Assembly (NCBI GenBank): GCA_022495995.1
Contig: JAFEMH010002501.1
Location: forward strand, 248,001-312,000
Length of the DNA stretch: 64,000 nt
Direction of reading: 5' to 3'
DNA from: Adenophora triphylla var. japonica
Taxonomy: Eukaryota; Streptophyta; Magnoliopsida; Asterales; Campanulaceae
The position numbers and the translations under genes were made by a program. Of the stretch, positions 11,977 to 22,905 are shown piece after piece (positions within the stretch are counted from its first letter, which is position 1; every line of letters starts with the position of its first letter). Under the pieces are notes generated by a model. The model worked only from the letters and a program-made list of their open reading frames with translations. It was not told the DNA's origin and did no database searches.

Positions 11977-13107
11977 TGTTGGAATAACTATTACAAAATC
12001 TCTGCTGGAATTATATAAAACTAAATAAAACAGAAACAGAAAATACAAGAGAAAGAATTTGTCGAAGATGTCCGAGTCGTGTGAAATCACACTCTCCTTA
12101 AGACAAATTACGCCCCCTCACCACGTTGTGCTTGAGTTGTTACGGAACGCTTGCCTCCCAGGATGAAACGGAGTAACCGGACGGTTGTTGCACAATTAGA
12201 CCTCCGGCGAACTGAAGTCGATGCTTGAACTTTATCACCACGAATGCAATGCAAGGAGGCCAAGGGAAAGATGAACAATATGCAACGAAATTGAGAGGAG
12301 AATTTCTGGAAAAAATGTATCTTTCACTTGTTGTGTTCTTGCCATTATATAATCAAAGGAGATAACAGAAAATTAAATCAAGTTTTAATTTTCTTAATTA
12401 ATACAATTATTTCAACATAATTGCATAATTATTTTGCTCATTACCTCCCTTTTACGCTTATATGGTCATGGAATTTACCCCTTCATTAACGGCCTTTTGA
12501 GCTGTTACAAAACAGGCAAAACCATTTCCTCGTAGATCCACCGGAGCCCGGGCGCCCGCCTCGGGAACGCGAGGCGCCCGCCTCGTAATGGTCACAAATG
12601 AGCCGCACTCACGGAGTCGAGGCGCCCGCCTCATGCAGGTCCAGGCGCCCGCCTCACTCCCAGTTCCATTGGGTTAAGTTTTGGAAAAAAATTACAAAAA
12701 GTGGGCTCGCGCGGACAGGCTATTTCGGATGCGGACACGCATGCACATGAGTTCGGTAGCCCGAAGCCTATTTCGGTCCATGATTTGCACCCCCCCCTGC
12801 GCACCTGTGCGCGAGAGAGAGCCTCTATGTACCACAATCTTACTCCCTACCAAAGTGTAGGAGTATTTAAACTTAGCCACTTTTTCATCTTTTTCCAATG
12901 TGGGATAACCACATTTTACCCATTCCAACCCATTAACTTTGAGCCTTCATATCTCATTCATTTCTCAACCATTTTGAACAAATGAATATATGATTTCAAT
13001 GTACTCATGGAGTAGAACACAATCCAACAATCAATTTGTCATTTTAACAAATAACAAATTAAGAAAATAACTCATTATTTCCTTCAAAAACACACTTTTT
13101 TCCAACA
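11977..13107 (-). repeat. copia-2 3' LTR (left), complete
   Basis: TGTTGGAATAAC to TTTTTTCCAACA, 1131 bases. It is followed at 13108 by atcccccacatg, the reverse complement of the polypurine primer. It includes the 14-base PBS complement (12097-12110), attatataatc as a possible TATA region near 12348, and the GC array at 12551-12655. Confidence 0.92.
12551..12655. repeat. GGCGCCCGCCTC array in the copia-2 LTR
   Basis: The 12-base word ggcgcccgcctc starts at 12551, 12573, 12621 and 12644, steps of 22, 48 and 23. The right LTR has the array from about 18369, with one word changed to ggtgcccgcctc. The step pattern parallels the end of the copia-1 array (22, 49, 22) although the words differ. 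Confidence 0.85.
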
Positions 13108-13656
13108 ATCCCCCACATGAAGGAATAATGCGGAATTGGTGATAAAGCCCGGCAGACGAAAACTTGCATACGAAGATGTGGGAATGCCCATTGAATCTTC
13201 GCTCGTACAAGCATATTTACTCTACTCGCAAATCGATAGACGCGATGTCCTTGAATCGTTATGCTTTTTGTGTAGCCGATCATATGCTTGACACAAGTAT
13301 CGTCCTAACATACTTCAATTCTCATAGCTATGTTCAATCATGGCCCTGAACATACGCCTGGTTCTGCGAGAGGGTCTAAGAATTGAGCCTCACACAATTC
13401 TCCTCGAAGCGGCCCCACTTCTCTCTCACATAGGTGATTTCTTAAAGGTAACCCGTATTACCCCGCTCGAATTTTCGACGCGTAAGAATCATTAAAAGCC
13501 ATAGGCTTATCCTTGTCCTTTCGGGATGTCACTAATAGGAATGGACTTGGGGTAGATTCCCCCACAGTGACGCTACAAGTCTTTTAACAGTTAGGTTGTC
13601 CCATTGAATCTAGTTCTTGGGATCTCCAGTCATCTAGATTGGGTTTTCCGCTGTGT

Positions 13657-14205
13657 TTAACTTTTCAGAGGCTTTAGTCCCATTCCCCTCGTCGAGCTTT
13701 CAACTAACTCTCTATTTAACCCTTTGGTTAACGGATCCGCTAAATTTTCCTTTGACTTAACATAGTCAATGGATATTGTGCCAGTTGAGAGTAGTTGTCT
13801 AATGGTATTATGTCTTCGACGAATGTGTCTTGACTTACCATTATACATATGATTGTGTGCCCTTCCAATCGCTGATTGGCTATCACAATGTATACATATT
13901 GATGGCACGGGCTTCGTCCATCTTGGAATATCTTCTATAAATTGGCGTAGCCACTCGGCTTCTTCACCACATTTATCTAACGCTATAAACTCAGATTCCA
14001 TCGTGGATCTAGCTATAACCGTTTGTTTAGAAGATTTCCATGATATAGCAGCTCCTGCTAATGTAAACACAAATCCGCTTGTAGACCTTGAGTCTTTTAT
14101 ATCGGATATCCAATTAGCATCGCTATATCCTTCGATTACCGCTGGATGTCTAGTATAGTGTAAAGCATAATCGCGAGTATATCTTAAGTACCTTAGTACT
14201 CTCAC
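13657..14205 (-). pseudogene. copia-2 RNase H
   Basis: A 182-residue open frame carrying the copia RNase H domain that removes RNA from the RNA-DNA hybrid. Visible acidic positions are the D of GYSDANW, the E of STMESEF, the D of IHCDSQSA and the D of [10 protein letters not shown], so the catalytic set looks complete. The domain ends about 550 bases before the left LTR; the 13108-13656 stretch has no clear frame. It is separated from the RT frame by a frame change and stops at 14206-14402, so the polyprotein is broken. Confidence 0.88.
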
Positions 14206-14402
14206 TATACCATTCCAATGTTCCGCTCCGGATTACTTGTATACCGACTCGCCTTGCTAACCGTGTAAGCAATATCTCGGTCTAGTACAACTCATCAAGT
14301 ACATTAGACTTCCAATGATTCTCGAGTATTCAACTTGAGAAACCGTGTCACCTCTATTCTTTGATAGATGTTGACTCATGTCTATTGGGGTTCTAGCAAT
14401 AG

Positions 14403-16016
14403 CTAAGTCATCCTTGCGAATTTCTCAAGAATTTTATCCACATAATGTGACTGGCTTAAAGCAAGTCCATTTGACATTCTTGAAATTTTCACGCCAAGGA
14501 TTACGTCGGCTAACCCCATATCTTTCATGTCAAACTTTGAGTTCAACATATCTTTAGTGGATTTTATCATTTTATCACAACTTCCTATGATAAGCATGTC
14601 ATCTACATAAAGACATAAAATGACATAGCCATTTCCCGTGTCTCTAACATAGATACATTTGTCACATTCATTTATTTTAAATCCACTTTCCATCATGGCT
14701 TGATCAAACTTTTGATGCCATTGTTTTGGTGCTTGTTTCAAGCCATACAATGACTTTACTAACTTGCACACTTTATTTTCTTGCCCCGGCGCAGAAAATC
14801 CTTCCGGTTGCTCCATGTAAATTTCCTCTTCTAAATCCCCATTTAGAAAGGCTGTTTTAACATCCATTTGATGTACTTCAAGATTCCACAATGCGGCTAT
14901 TGCAAGTACAATTCTTATGGATGTTATTCTCGTAACCGGAGAATATGTATCAAAGTAATCAAGGCCTTCCTTTTGCTTGTAACCTTTAATTACAAGTCTT
15001 GCCTTATACTTGTCAATTGTTCCATCCGTCTTCATTTTTCTTTTAAAAATCCACCTATATCCTAGTGGTTTACTTCCCGGAGGAAGATCCACTAATTCCC
15101 AAGTGTGATTTTGTAGAATGGAATCAATCTCACTTTTAATGGCCTCTTTCCACAAAGGTCCTTCGGAAGAGCTCACGGCCTCTTTATAACTTTGTGGTTC
15201 ACTTTCAAGCATATAGGTTAGAAAATCTGGGCCAAAAGATTTTTCTACCCTACCTCTTTTGCTCCGTCGAGGTTCTACCTCCGCTTCATCATTTTCATCA
15301 TGATGATTTGTTCCTTCGACTTCTTCTTCTTCTATTGAATCATGTCTCCGTTTAGATGAACTTGCATCATCTCTTTTGCACGGAAACACATTCTCAAAGA
15401 AAGAAGCATTTCTTGACTCCATTATAGTATTCTTGTGTATATCTTGAATCTTCGATTCATGCACAAGAAACCTATAAGCACTACTATTGTGAGCATACCC
15501 AATAAATATGCAATCAATAGTTTTTGGTCCAATTTTCACCTTTTTGGGAGGTGGTATTGAAACCTTTGCAAGACACCCCCACACTCGCATGTATTGGTAT
15601 GAAGGCACTCTTCCATGCCACAATTCATAGGGGCTCTTATTTATTTTCTTTCGGGGCATTTTATTCAACACATAATTTGCCGACAAGACGGCCTCTCCCC
15701 ACATGTTATCCGGTAACCCCGAACTTATTAACATGGCATTCATCATGTCCTTTAGAGTCCGATTTTTCCGCTCGGCAACTCCATTGGATTGTGGGGTGTA
15801 TGGTGGTGTTGTTACATGTTTTATCCCATGTTGAGCACAAATACCTTCAAAAGGAAATTCATACTCACCACCACGATCACTTCTTATGACCTTTATTTTC
15901 CGGTTGAGTTGATTTTCAACTTCATTTTTATAGAGAACAAACTTCTCTATAGCCTCATCTTTACTTTTGAGAAGATACACATAACAATATTTTGTGCTAT
16001 CATCAACAAAAGTCAT
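14403..16016 (-). pseudogene. copia-2 integrase core and reverse transcriptase (537-residue open frame)
   Basis: The frame begins in the integrase core (TFVDDSTKYCYVYLLKSKDE), with IRSDRGGEYE and PQSNGVAERKNRT giving the second D and the E of the DDE triad. The GYAHNSSAYRFL tail follows. An acidic linker leads into [59 protein letters not shown] and the catalytic LYVDDMLI. This is the longest intact retroelement frame of the reverse-oriented copias. The integrase N-terminal zinc region and first D lie in the next frame upstream, beyond a break near 16017-16091. Confidence 0.93.
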
Positions 16017-16091
16017 AAAGTACTTATTGCCGTTCGTGTTTGTGTTGACTTGAAGTCACATAAATCCGTATGAACCAACTCAAGTGGTTCA

Positions 16092-16889
16092 TTATTTCTT
16101 ACAACCGAGATGGAACGGAGGTTTTGTAAACTTTGCCTCTACACAAGTTTCACATTTATGTTTGTAGTCTATTTTACATTTTGGTATGCAATTCATGTTA
16201 ATTAATCTACGTATAGTATCATAGTTAACATGTCCTAGTCTATCATGCCACAAATTGGAAGACTCAAGCAAGTAAACGGAAGAATTATTCTTATTCATCA
16301 CATTCATCTTAGGCTTGTTAGCCATTACATTGCTTTTAACAACCATAGCACTAAGCTTAAACATACCATCACAAACATAACCTTTGCCTACAAACATTCC
16401 ACTTTTAGACAAAGTAACCATATCGGATTCAAACACAACACGAAACCCATGCTTAATCAAAAGCGATCCGACACCAGATTTTTCCGGATTTCGGGCACAT
16501 AGAGCACATTGTTGAGAGTCAACTCTTTCCCGGAAGTCAACTTCAAGCACCACCTTTCCTTGACCTTTCACATCGGAGGTGGCGGAATTTCCCATGAACA
16601 ATTTCTCACCATTTTCAAGGGCTTCAAAACTACTAAACATTTCCTTGTTTGAGCAAACATGTCTAGTAGCACCGGTGTCAATCCACCACTGATTTGGGTT
16701 TGAACCCACCAAATTCACCTCAGAAATTACCGCCGCCAAGTGCATATCGGAAACTTCATTCGAGATGACATCCACCATGTTTGCTTGTTTCTTTGGCTTC
16801 CTACATTCGGAAGACTTGTGGCCCACAATGCCACAATTGTAACAAGTTCCACCGAACTTTTTCTTGGAGATTCCTCCCTTTGGCTTCAA
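16092..16889 (-). pseudogene. copia-2 zinc knuckle, protease and pre-integrase region
   Basis: The frame opens with KPKGGISKKKFGGTCYNCG and a CCHC knuckle CYNCGIVGHKSSEC, the C-terminus of gag. WWIDTGATRHVC gives the aspartic protease active site (DTG-A). Further on, LWHDRLGHVNYDTIRRL and CETCVEAK are the His and Cys pairs of the integrase zinc domain. The frame ends at 16092, just before the integrase core in another frame. The protease would cut the Gag-Pol precursor. Confidence 0.9.
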
Positions 16890-17708
16890 ACTAGAACCAC
16901 CCTTTTGGGGACCAAACTTGCCTTTGGCTTTGCCATTGCCATTGGCCTCGAGCTATCAACATGCTCCACCACATTGGCTTTCGCCACAAGAAGATTATTC
17001 AACTTCTTCTCCGCAATTCTATTCTCTTCCTCAATCCGAAGACGAATAGCAAGCGCTTCAACATTCATTTCTTTTCGTTTGTGTTTAAGATAATTCTTGA
17101 AATCTTTCCAAGCGGGAGGCAACTTTTCAATTATTGCCGCCACTTGAAAGTTTTCACTAATTACCATCCCTTCGGCATGAATTTCATGAATGATTATTTG
17201 CAACTCTTCCACTTGACTTTTAACAGTTTTTGAGTCCACCATTTTGTAATCGAGAAAACGGCCCACAAGGAATTTCTTTGTGCCTGTCATCGATCTTATA
17301 TTTATATTCCAAGGACTCCCAAAGTTCCTTTGCGGCTTTCTTAACACTATACACATTGTATAGCGTATCCGACAATCCATTGAGGATGTAATTTCTGCAA
17401 AAAAACTCGGACTGCTTCCAAGCATCAAGAGCCGAGATGGCTTGCCCATCCGTCTCATTCTCACCCAACTGTGGCGGATCTTCCTTAAGAAATCTCGCCA
17501 AGTTCAAGGTAGTCAAATAGAAAAGCATCTTTTGTTGCCATCTTTTAAAGTCTTGGCCAACAAACTTTTCCGGTTTCTCACCATGATGGTTCGAAACAGT
17601 TTGGACAACCACCCTTTGAGAGTTGGTTTCCACACGAAGCGCTTCCTCCACACGAGGATTCTCGGAGTTGTTCCCAGCGTTGGTTTCCACGTTTGATTGA
17701 GTAGCCAT
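16886..17708 (-). pseudogene. copia-2 gag
   Basis: The ATG at 17708 (MATQSN) lies 79 bases after the 5' [36 protein letters not shown] and [14 protein letters not shown] are typical of this copia gag. Near 17280 one indel moves the frame; downstream text ([18 protein letters not shown], then [20 protein letters not shown]) continues the domain. A second shift near 16888 precedes the zinc knuckle. The ATG at 17708 is preferred over an in-frame ATG at 17771, which would lie inside the primer-site region. Confidence 0.88.
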
Positions 17709-17771
17709 CTGAAACAAAACAAACAAGTTTAGTTCACTGTTTAAATAGTTTTCCTTCCAACGAAGAGACAA

Positions 17772-17922
17772 TAATTTGTCTTAAGATTGTTGGAATAACT
17801 ATTACAAAATCTCTGCTGGAATTATATAAAACTAAATAAAACAGAAAATGTAAAATACAAGAGAAAGAATTTGTCGAAGATGTCCGAGTCGTGTGAAATC
17901 ACACTCTCCTTAAGACAAATTA
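17772..17922 (-). promoter_or_regulatory. copia-2 PBS-like site and its LTR complement
   Basis: In RNA sense, after the LTR end and the spacer AT, the sequence CTTAAGACAAATTA (17785-17772) is perfectly complementary to 17909-17922 in the LTR, with a 123-base loop. The palindrome GTGTGAAATCACAC (17891-17904) flanks the LTR arm. Spacer length, loop size and adjoining palindrome match copia-1, but the paired words differ. It does not resemble a tRNA 3'-end site. Confidence 0.7.
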
Positions 17923-18608
17923 CGCCCCCTCACCACGTTGTGCTTGAGTTGTTACGGAACGCTTGCCTCCCAGGATGAAACGGAGTAACCGGACGGTGGT
18001 TGCACAATTAGACCTCCGGCGAACTGAAGTCGATGCTTGAACTTTATCACCACGAATGCAATGCAAGGAGGCCAAGGGAAAGATGAACAATATGCAACGA
18101 AATTGAGAGGAGAATTTCTGGAAAAAAATGTATCTTTCACTTGTTGTGTTCTTGCAATTATATAATCAAAGGAGATAACAGAAAATTAAATCAAGTTTTA
18201 ATTTTCTTAATTAATACAATTATTTCAACATAATTGCATAATTATTTTGATCATTACCTCCCTTTTACAGCTTATATGGCATTTGGAATTTACCCCTTTC
18301 ATTAATGACCTTTTGAGCCGTTACAAAACAAAGGCAAAACCATTTCCTCGTAGATCCACTGGAGCCCAGGCGCCCGCCTCGGGGAACGCGAGGCGCCCGC
18401 CTCGTAATGGTCACAAATGAGCCGCACCTACTGGAGTCGAGGTGCCCGCCTCATGCAGGTCCAGGCGCCCGCCTCACTCCCAGTTTCATTGGGTTAAGTT
18501 TTGGAAAAAAAATACAAAAAGTGGGCTCGCGCGGACAGGCTATTTCGGAGCTACATTCGTGTCCGCAGGACGCGCATGCACATGAGTTCGGTAGCCCGAA
18601 GCCTATTT
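17788..18608 (-). repeat. copia-2 5' LTR (right), truncated
   Basis: It follows the left LTR closely for 821 bases, to cccgaagcctatttcgg at 18608, then departs. About 310 bases of the LTR end, including most of its outer part, are missing at this place. Confidence 0.9.
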
Positions 18609-18882
18609 CGGTTGGGTGAGAATGAGACGGATGGGCAAGTAATAGCTTGGAGAGAAAAAATACTTCTAGGACTAGGACTCTAGAATCCAATACAGAGAAG
18701 GAATAAGGAATAAGGAATAAGGAAACAATTTATAAAAGGAAGACTAGAGAGATTAGGAAACTAATGTTGGAAAAAAGTGTGTTTTTTCTCTCCAAGCTAT
18801 TACTTGTATAAATACTCTTCATAGTTGATCAATAATATTCATGGGATTTATTTCATAAACTATTCTCCTTGTATTTACTGAT
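18609..18882. other. Fold-back scar: inverted gag piece, inverted Ale-A LTR, inverted copia-2 LTR end
   Basis: 18609-18636 (ttgggtgagaatgagacgg...) is an inverted copy of copia-2 gag near 17437-17470. 18637-18663 and 18781-18807 are an inverted repeat of about 27 bases (caagtaatagcttggagag / ctctccaagctattacttg). Between them an Ale LTR stretch lies inverted, and tgttggaaaaaagtgtgt at about 18767 is the reverse complement of the copia-2 outer LTR end, beside actaa, the inverted target duplicate. From about 18795 the Ale LTR resumes in normal orientation and ends near 18882. Confidence 0.75.
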
Positions 18883-19382
18883 AAATGGAGGAAATTAAAA
18901 GTGCCAAATCAACCGGCTAGCCCAAGATGGCGGAAACTTTACGCAAGAGGTAAGTTTTGTCTCAGCTTTGCAGATAACGCGCTATGCTATGTTCTTCTAC
19001 TTATGGTAAAGGACTCTCAAAGTGGACTGTGGACACCACCAATCAATATATATAATCGCGAGGAACTTGATGAAAAAAAATTTAATAGTTTTTTTAAGGA
19101 TTGTTGAATTTCCTTTGTGATCATATCGAGAAAGATGGCAAAATATGGCATATTTTTACGTCAAGTCCACCTTATCAGCTATCTTGTCCCCCATCCCAAT
19201 TTAGAAGTGAGGACCACCAAAATAGATTTAGTTGTTCACTGTTCCCGTCTTGAAAAGTCACGTGGGCCAACGGGAGGATGTCGCACTAGGATTAGCAGCC
19301 GGCCTCCACAAGCACAAACTTATTGATGGTATCCTCATCAACCTCTAAGGGTAGAATATTATCGTTAAAAGTTTTACTTATA

Positions 19383-19607
19383 CTCCCTCCGTCTCATTAC
19401 AAAGAGGAAAGTTTGACTTTTTTGGTCTAACTGAAAAAATTTTTGACCATGATTTTATTAATATCTAGATATCTACATGCGGTCTAAAAATTGTTATTCT
19501 TGTAATTAAATACTATCAATAACAATTTTTAGAATTGCGTAGAGATATCTGATATTAATAAAATCAAATGATTGACAAAAAAGTCAATTGTAATGGGACG
19601 GAGGGAG
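19383..19607. mobile_element. Stowaway-type MITE, 225 bases
   Basis: The element has terminal inverted repeats ctccctccgtc / gacggagggag and TA on both sides (19381-19382 and 19608-19609), the signature of Stowaway elements mobilised by mariner-like transposases. Copy 1 of the tandem unit has the empty site in acttacatatgattt. The inside is a long imperfect inverted repeat. It has no coding capacity. Confidence 0.93.
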
Positions 19608-20744
19608 TATATGATTTGAAGAATGACAGGAAAATGATAGATCGTACCAGAAATAGAAATTCCTTATACCAGCAACTCAGCAAGGAGAAAATGCACATAG
19701 TTCTTCTACTAATGACATCAAATTCCAGAAATGGAATGTAGACACCACCATTAGTGAAACAAAAATCATAATTAAAAACATGACATGTGCGAAACTCAAT
19801 AAACATGAAACTGGAAGAATGAAATGACTTGTCCTAGAAGAAACCTTTGTGATCATGTCAATTGTAGGAGCTACACTTAAATGGCTATATTCCTAGATCC
19901 GAGATAGCGCTAAATGTGGTATATATTTCTATAACTATCGATGACCTAAACTTGAGTGACCTCATCCTTGTGGAACTTGGTTTATGCAATCTCCAGCTAG
20001 CCTCGTACATGGTTACTTACTTGCAAGTTCATTGGGATGCAAGAAGCAAGGATTAAGCTGTTGAATAATATTGATTTATTGCATCGAACGTAGTTTAGTA
20101 TGAGTTTAAGTAATTTGTTTTGCAGTTGATTAATTGGAACAACTTTAAGCTTCACACATATCAACAATTTGTTTAGCCACATTATTATAGGGGAACACCG
20201 CCAGCTAAAGAGAAATGATGGTAGTATAAATTTTTCCCTTCGTACTAAAATGAATGTCCAAATTTGCTCTTGATCAAATTCATTTTGGGACGGACTAAAA
20301 CGACGATAATATTGGGACATAGGAAGTAGATCACAAATCTTGATTAAAGATATTAAAACTGTATAAAAATGCATCCACTTTTAGAATGGAAATTAAAAAT
20401 AAATCTCTCTAAAATGTGCACTAAAAGAAATTGAAAAATGAAGATTTTTCAGAATCTTTAGTGGAATTAATAAGAGCTAGCTTACTACAAATAGAAATTT
20501 CTATCAAGATTCATAAAACTTGATAGAAATTTTCCCTGCAACAAGTGAAGTAGTCACTATGAGGCTTAGTCAAGCCAAGCAGAGTCATGCTCTTTTGAGC
20601 GTCTCAAAAAGGACGTGCATTTTTGTTCTTGATCAATAACGAAATGAATATTCATTCTGGGACAGAGGGAGTATGATGCAATTCTGGGACAGAGGGAGTA
20701 TGATGCAGAGCAACAACAAGGGAATTTTGGCGAAACAGTGGCCA

Positions 20745-20845
20745 CACGGCCGCGCATTGGAAGTGGCACGCCCGTGCAAATTGGGCAGTAATTTCTGGAT
20801 CTGTTGCATGGCCGTGTAAGATAACACGCACGACCGTGCAAGACG
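20745..20845. repeat. Second copy of the phased CGGCCG-type block
   Basis: Counterpart of 2562-2655 in unit 2, with words cacggccgcg, cacgcccgtg, catggccgtg and cacgaccgtg. Differences between copies change the words more than their positions. Confidence 0.5.
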
Positions 20846-21338
20846 GAAATCAGATTAGGTGTTTCAATATATGCTAATTTTTGAATAATTACATTAGGGT
20901 ATTTTAGTATTTTCCTTTACAAGTCGTTTTAGGGTTTTTTCTTTAGAGTATTTAAAGTTGTTTTAGGGTTTGAAGAACTTAGTTTTTGATTTTATGAATT
21001 AGAGAAAAGCTTAAACTTTCAAACATTGATTCTTGTTATTTCGTTCGGTCTATAATCTCTAGCATCCGGCATCAAAGTACGCCATAGTTGTTTATTTTTC
21101 ATTTCAATTTTTTTTCTGAATAAATAAAAATTAATATAAAGTTGTGTCACGTGCGGTACATATTGTTTTGAGGAAAATCTTTTAGAAATGGGAGAACAAG
21201 AGAGCAAAGTGCTGCCTTTAGCTAGCTAAATACCAGATCCCTAACAACCCAACAAAGTAAGGTAGGAAAATGCAACTTTTAAAAACTTTATTATATGGTT
21301 TGAAAAATAAATATTTTTCCAGAATCTTTAGTGGAATT

Positions 21339-22562
21339 TGTTAGGACCTAACTTTGATCAATGTCTTAGTTAGTTGGTTTTGATAAAGGAATATATATAT
21401 AGAACAGGGTTTATATCAAAAGATGTTATCTGTCATAATTCTTCTCTTTGACAGCTATGAGTCGACTATGATTCTTTCTTATACAATGTTTACAATCAAT
21501 CAAAAACATGAATCATAGTCACTCTCTAAGTCATCAAGATCATCAAGTGCATCTCGAGTCCTTATTAGAGATCCTCTCGATAGCTAAGCATTGCCATGAT
21601 CGCGGTATGACTTCGAGTCCTCGACGACCATCTCCACGCCTCACACCATGTTACCACAAACTCAACCATGTTAGATCCCGCATCTTCACGGCTATCAAGT
21701 CCATCAATGAAGACCAATGAAGACCACCGAAGACCTTCTAGAAGCTCTCGGTTCAAGCTCACGGCTCAAGACGGCTCATGAAGACTGCATGTGGACAAGT
21801 GGGACAAAGACCAGTCAAAGCTCATTAATGTAGCTGCAGCGGTCATATTCCAACGGCTACATTGAAGGGTATAAATAGAGGATCTCTTCCTCTAACAAAA
21901 TCACCGAAAAATACTCATTTTCCCAGTCAAAAACCCTTTCCAAACACCCACACACACCTTACGTAATCCACACACACACACACAAATCCTTACCTTTAAA
22001 ACCTGTTCCAAAACCAAAACCTTCACCCCTAAACCTCTTCACCAACAAAAACAACCCCGGTGTGTTAATTCACAAACCCCAACCACCTAAGACTGTACTT
22101 TAGGTGTAGAATAAGTTTGTAATCACTCAAGACTGTACTTTGAGTGTATTAGTTATTTTGTAAAATCTTGAGGCTGTACTTCAAGTTGTAAAAGCACTTA
22201 AGACTGTACTTTAAGTGTATCCCTAGTTAGTTTGTACTAATTAGGAAGAGGAAGTTCAAGGAACTTGCCTAAATCAATCATTTGTAATTTTTGTTGATTA
22301 AAGATTATAATAAAATTGATCTCACTTGTCAAGTTTGACAGTGAGGGTGGATGTAGGAGGAGTGAACTCTGAACCACTTTAAATTCTCTGTGTTATTACA
22401 TTTTTGCAATCACATTCACACACTTGCATTATCTCCTTGTGTTTGTTGTCCTACCATTATTTCAAATCACTTTTATTCCGCTGCACAAATTAAATTATCA
22501 TCTGACAGCTAAGCTAATACCATAGCTGTCTGATCATCTACATACCAAGCAAGGGCCTTTCA
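21339..22562 (+). mobile_element. Solo LTR of the SIRE-like family (1224 bases)
   Basis: TGTTAGGACC to GGGCCTTTCA, flanked by a perfect duplication gaatt (21334-21338 and 22563-22567). It matches the 1221-base LTRs of the complete element at 44761-58194 along its length, including the TATAAATA box and the hairpin array, but is more diverged. The lack of internal sequence implies recombination between the two LTRs of a former element. Copy 1 of the tandem unit has the empty site near 8996. Confidence 0.95.
22088..22255 (+). ncRNA. Hairpin array in the solo SIRE-like LTR
   Basis: Same series as in the full element. Unit 1 here has a longer stem (CACCTAA / TTAGGTG); units 2 and 4 keep GACTGTACT loops; unit 3 has GGCTGTACT; unit 5 has a changed loop ending TGTACT. 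This independent, diverged copy keeps the pairing. It is a structural element, not a known RNA gene. Confidence 0.6.
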
Positions 22563-22905
22563 GAATTGTTACCACAAATAGAAAGCACTAATAAGAAAAT
22601 GGAGAAAAAGATAAGATTCAAATTAACCAGCGAAAAGGATACTTTCTGCAAGAAGTAAGTTTTTGTCTCGGCTTTGCAGATAATGCGTGCTATGATCTTC
22701 TACTTTCGGTAATAAACTCTCTGAGTGGACAGTGGACGCCACCATGAGCCACCTGCAAGATATATAATATGATAATGCCACGAAACATTTTTAATAGCAA
22801 AGCTTCGGAAGCCTAAGAAACAGAATGTGAGATGGAAAGATAGGATCTTGAAAATCCCTTGTGATCATGTCGAGAAAGATAGAATCGATCTACCTACCCC
22901 AAATA

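Larger units (their letters stand above)
11977..18608 (-). mobile_element. copia-2, Ty1/copia retrotransposon, reverse, nearly complete
   Basis: The left LTR (11977-13107, 1131 bases) is complete; the right LTR starts at 17788 and is cut at 18608. Left flank is ttagt (11972-11976). The matching duplicate is not directly on the right because of a rearrangement, but actaa, its reverse complement, lies next to an inverted LTR end at about 18762-18767. The minus strand holds gag, protease, integrase, RT and RNase H in order with a few frameshifts. It is related to copia-1 in gag, RT, PBS-like arrangement and LTR array. I leave the lineage open (Bianca- or Tork-like). Confidence 0.92.
9824..18882 (+). 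mobile_element. Ale-A, 5'-truncated Ale-type Ty1/copia (interrupted by copia-2)
   Basis: The element starts abruptly inside the integrase tail at 9824, without a 5' LTR, gag or protease, and continues to an LTR that begins TGTTAGAGATA at 11945 after a purine-rich gcgggggca tract. The LTR is opened at 11976 by copia-2 and resumes, partly inverted, in 18609-18882. Both outer flanks carry aaatgg (9818-9823 and 18883-18888), while copy 1 of the tandem unit has it once (near 925). That looks like a target duplication around a truncated element. Ale lineage is assigned from close similarity to Ale-B and the RNase H frame running into the LTR. Confidence 0.8.
9342..22905. repeat. Tandem 3 kb non-coding unit, copy 2 (split by three insertions)
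   Basis: 9342-9823, 18883-21338 and 22568-22905 align in order with copy 1. Between them lie the Ale-A/copia-2 complex, and the solo SIRE LTR; a MITE sits at 19383-19607. Copy 2 has the intact empty site for copia-1 at about 21301-21338, and copy 1 has the empty sites for the copy-2 insertions. At its right end homology stops after ctacctacccc and the sequence continues into a more diverged relative. No gene is seen in the 3 kb unit. Confidence 0.85.
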
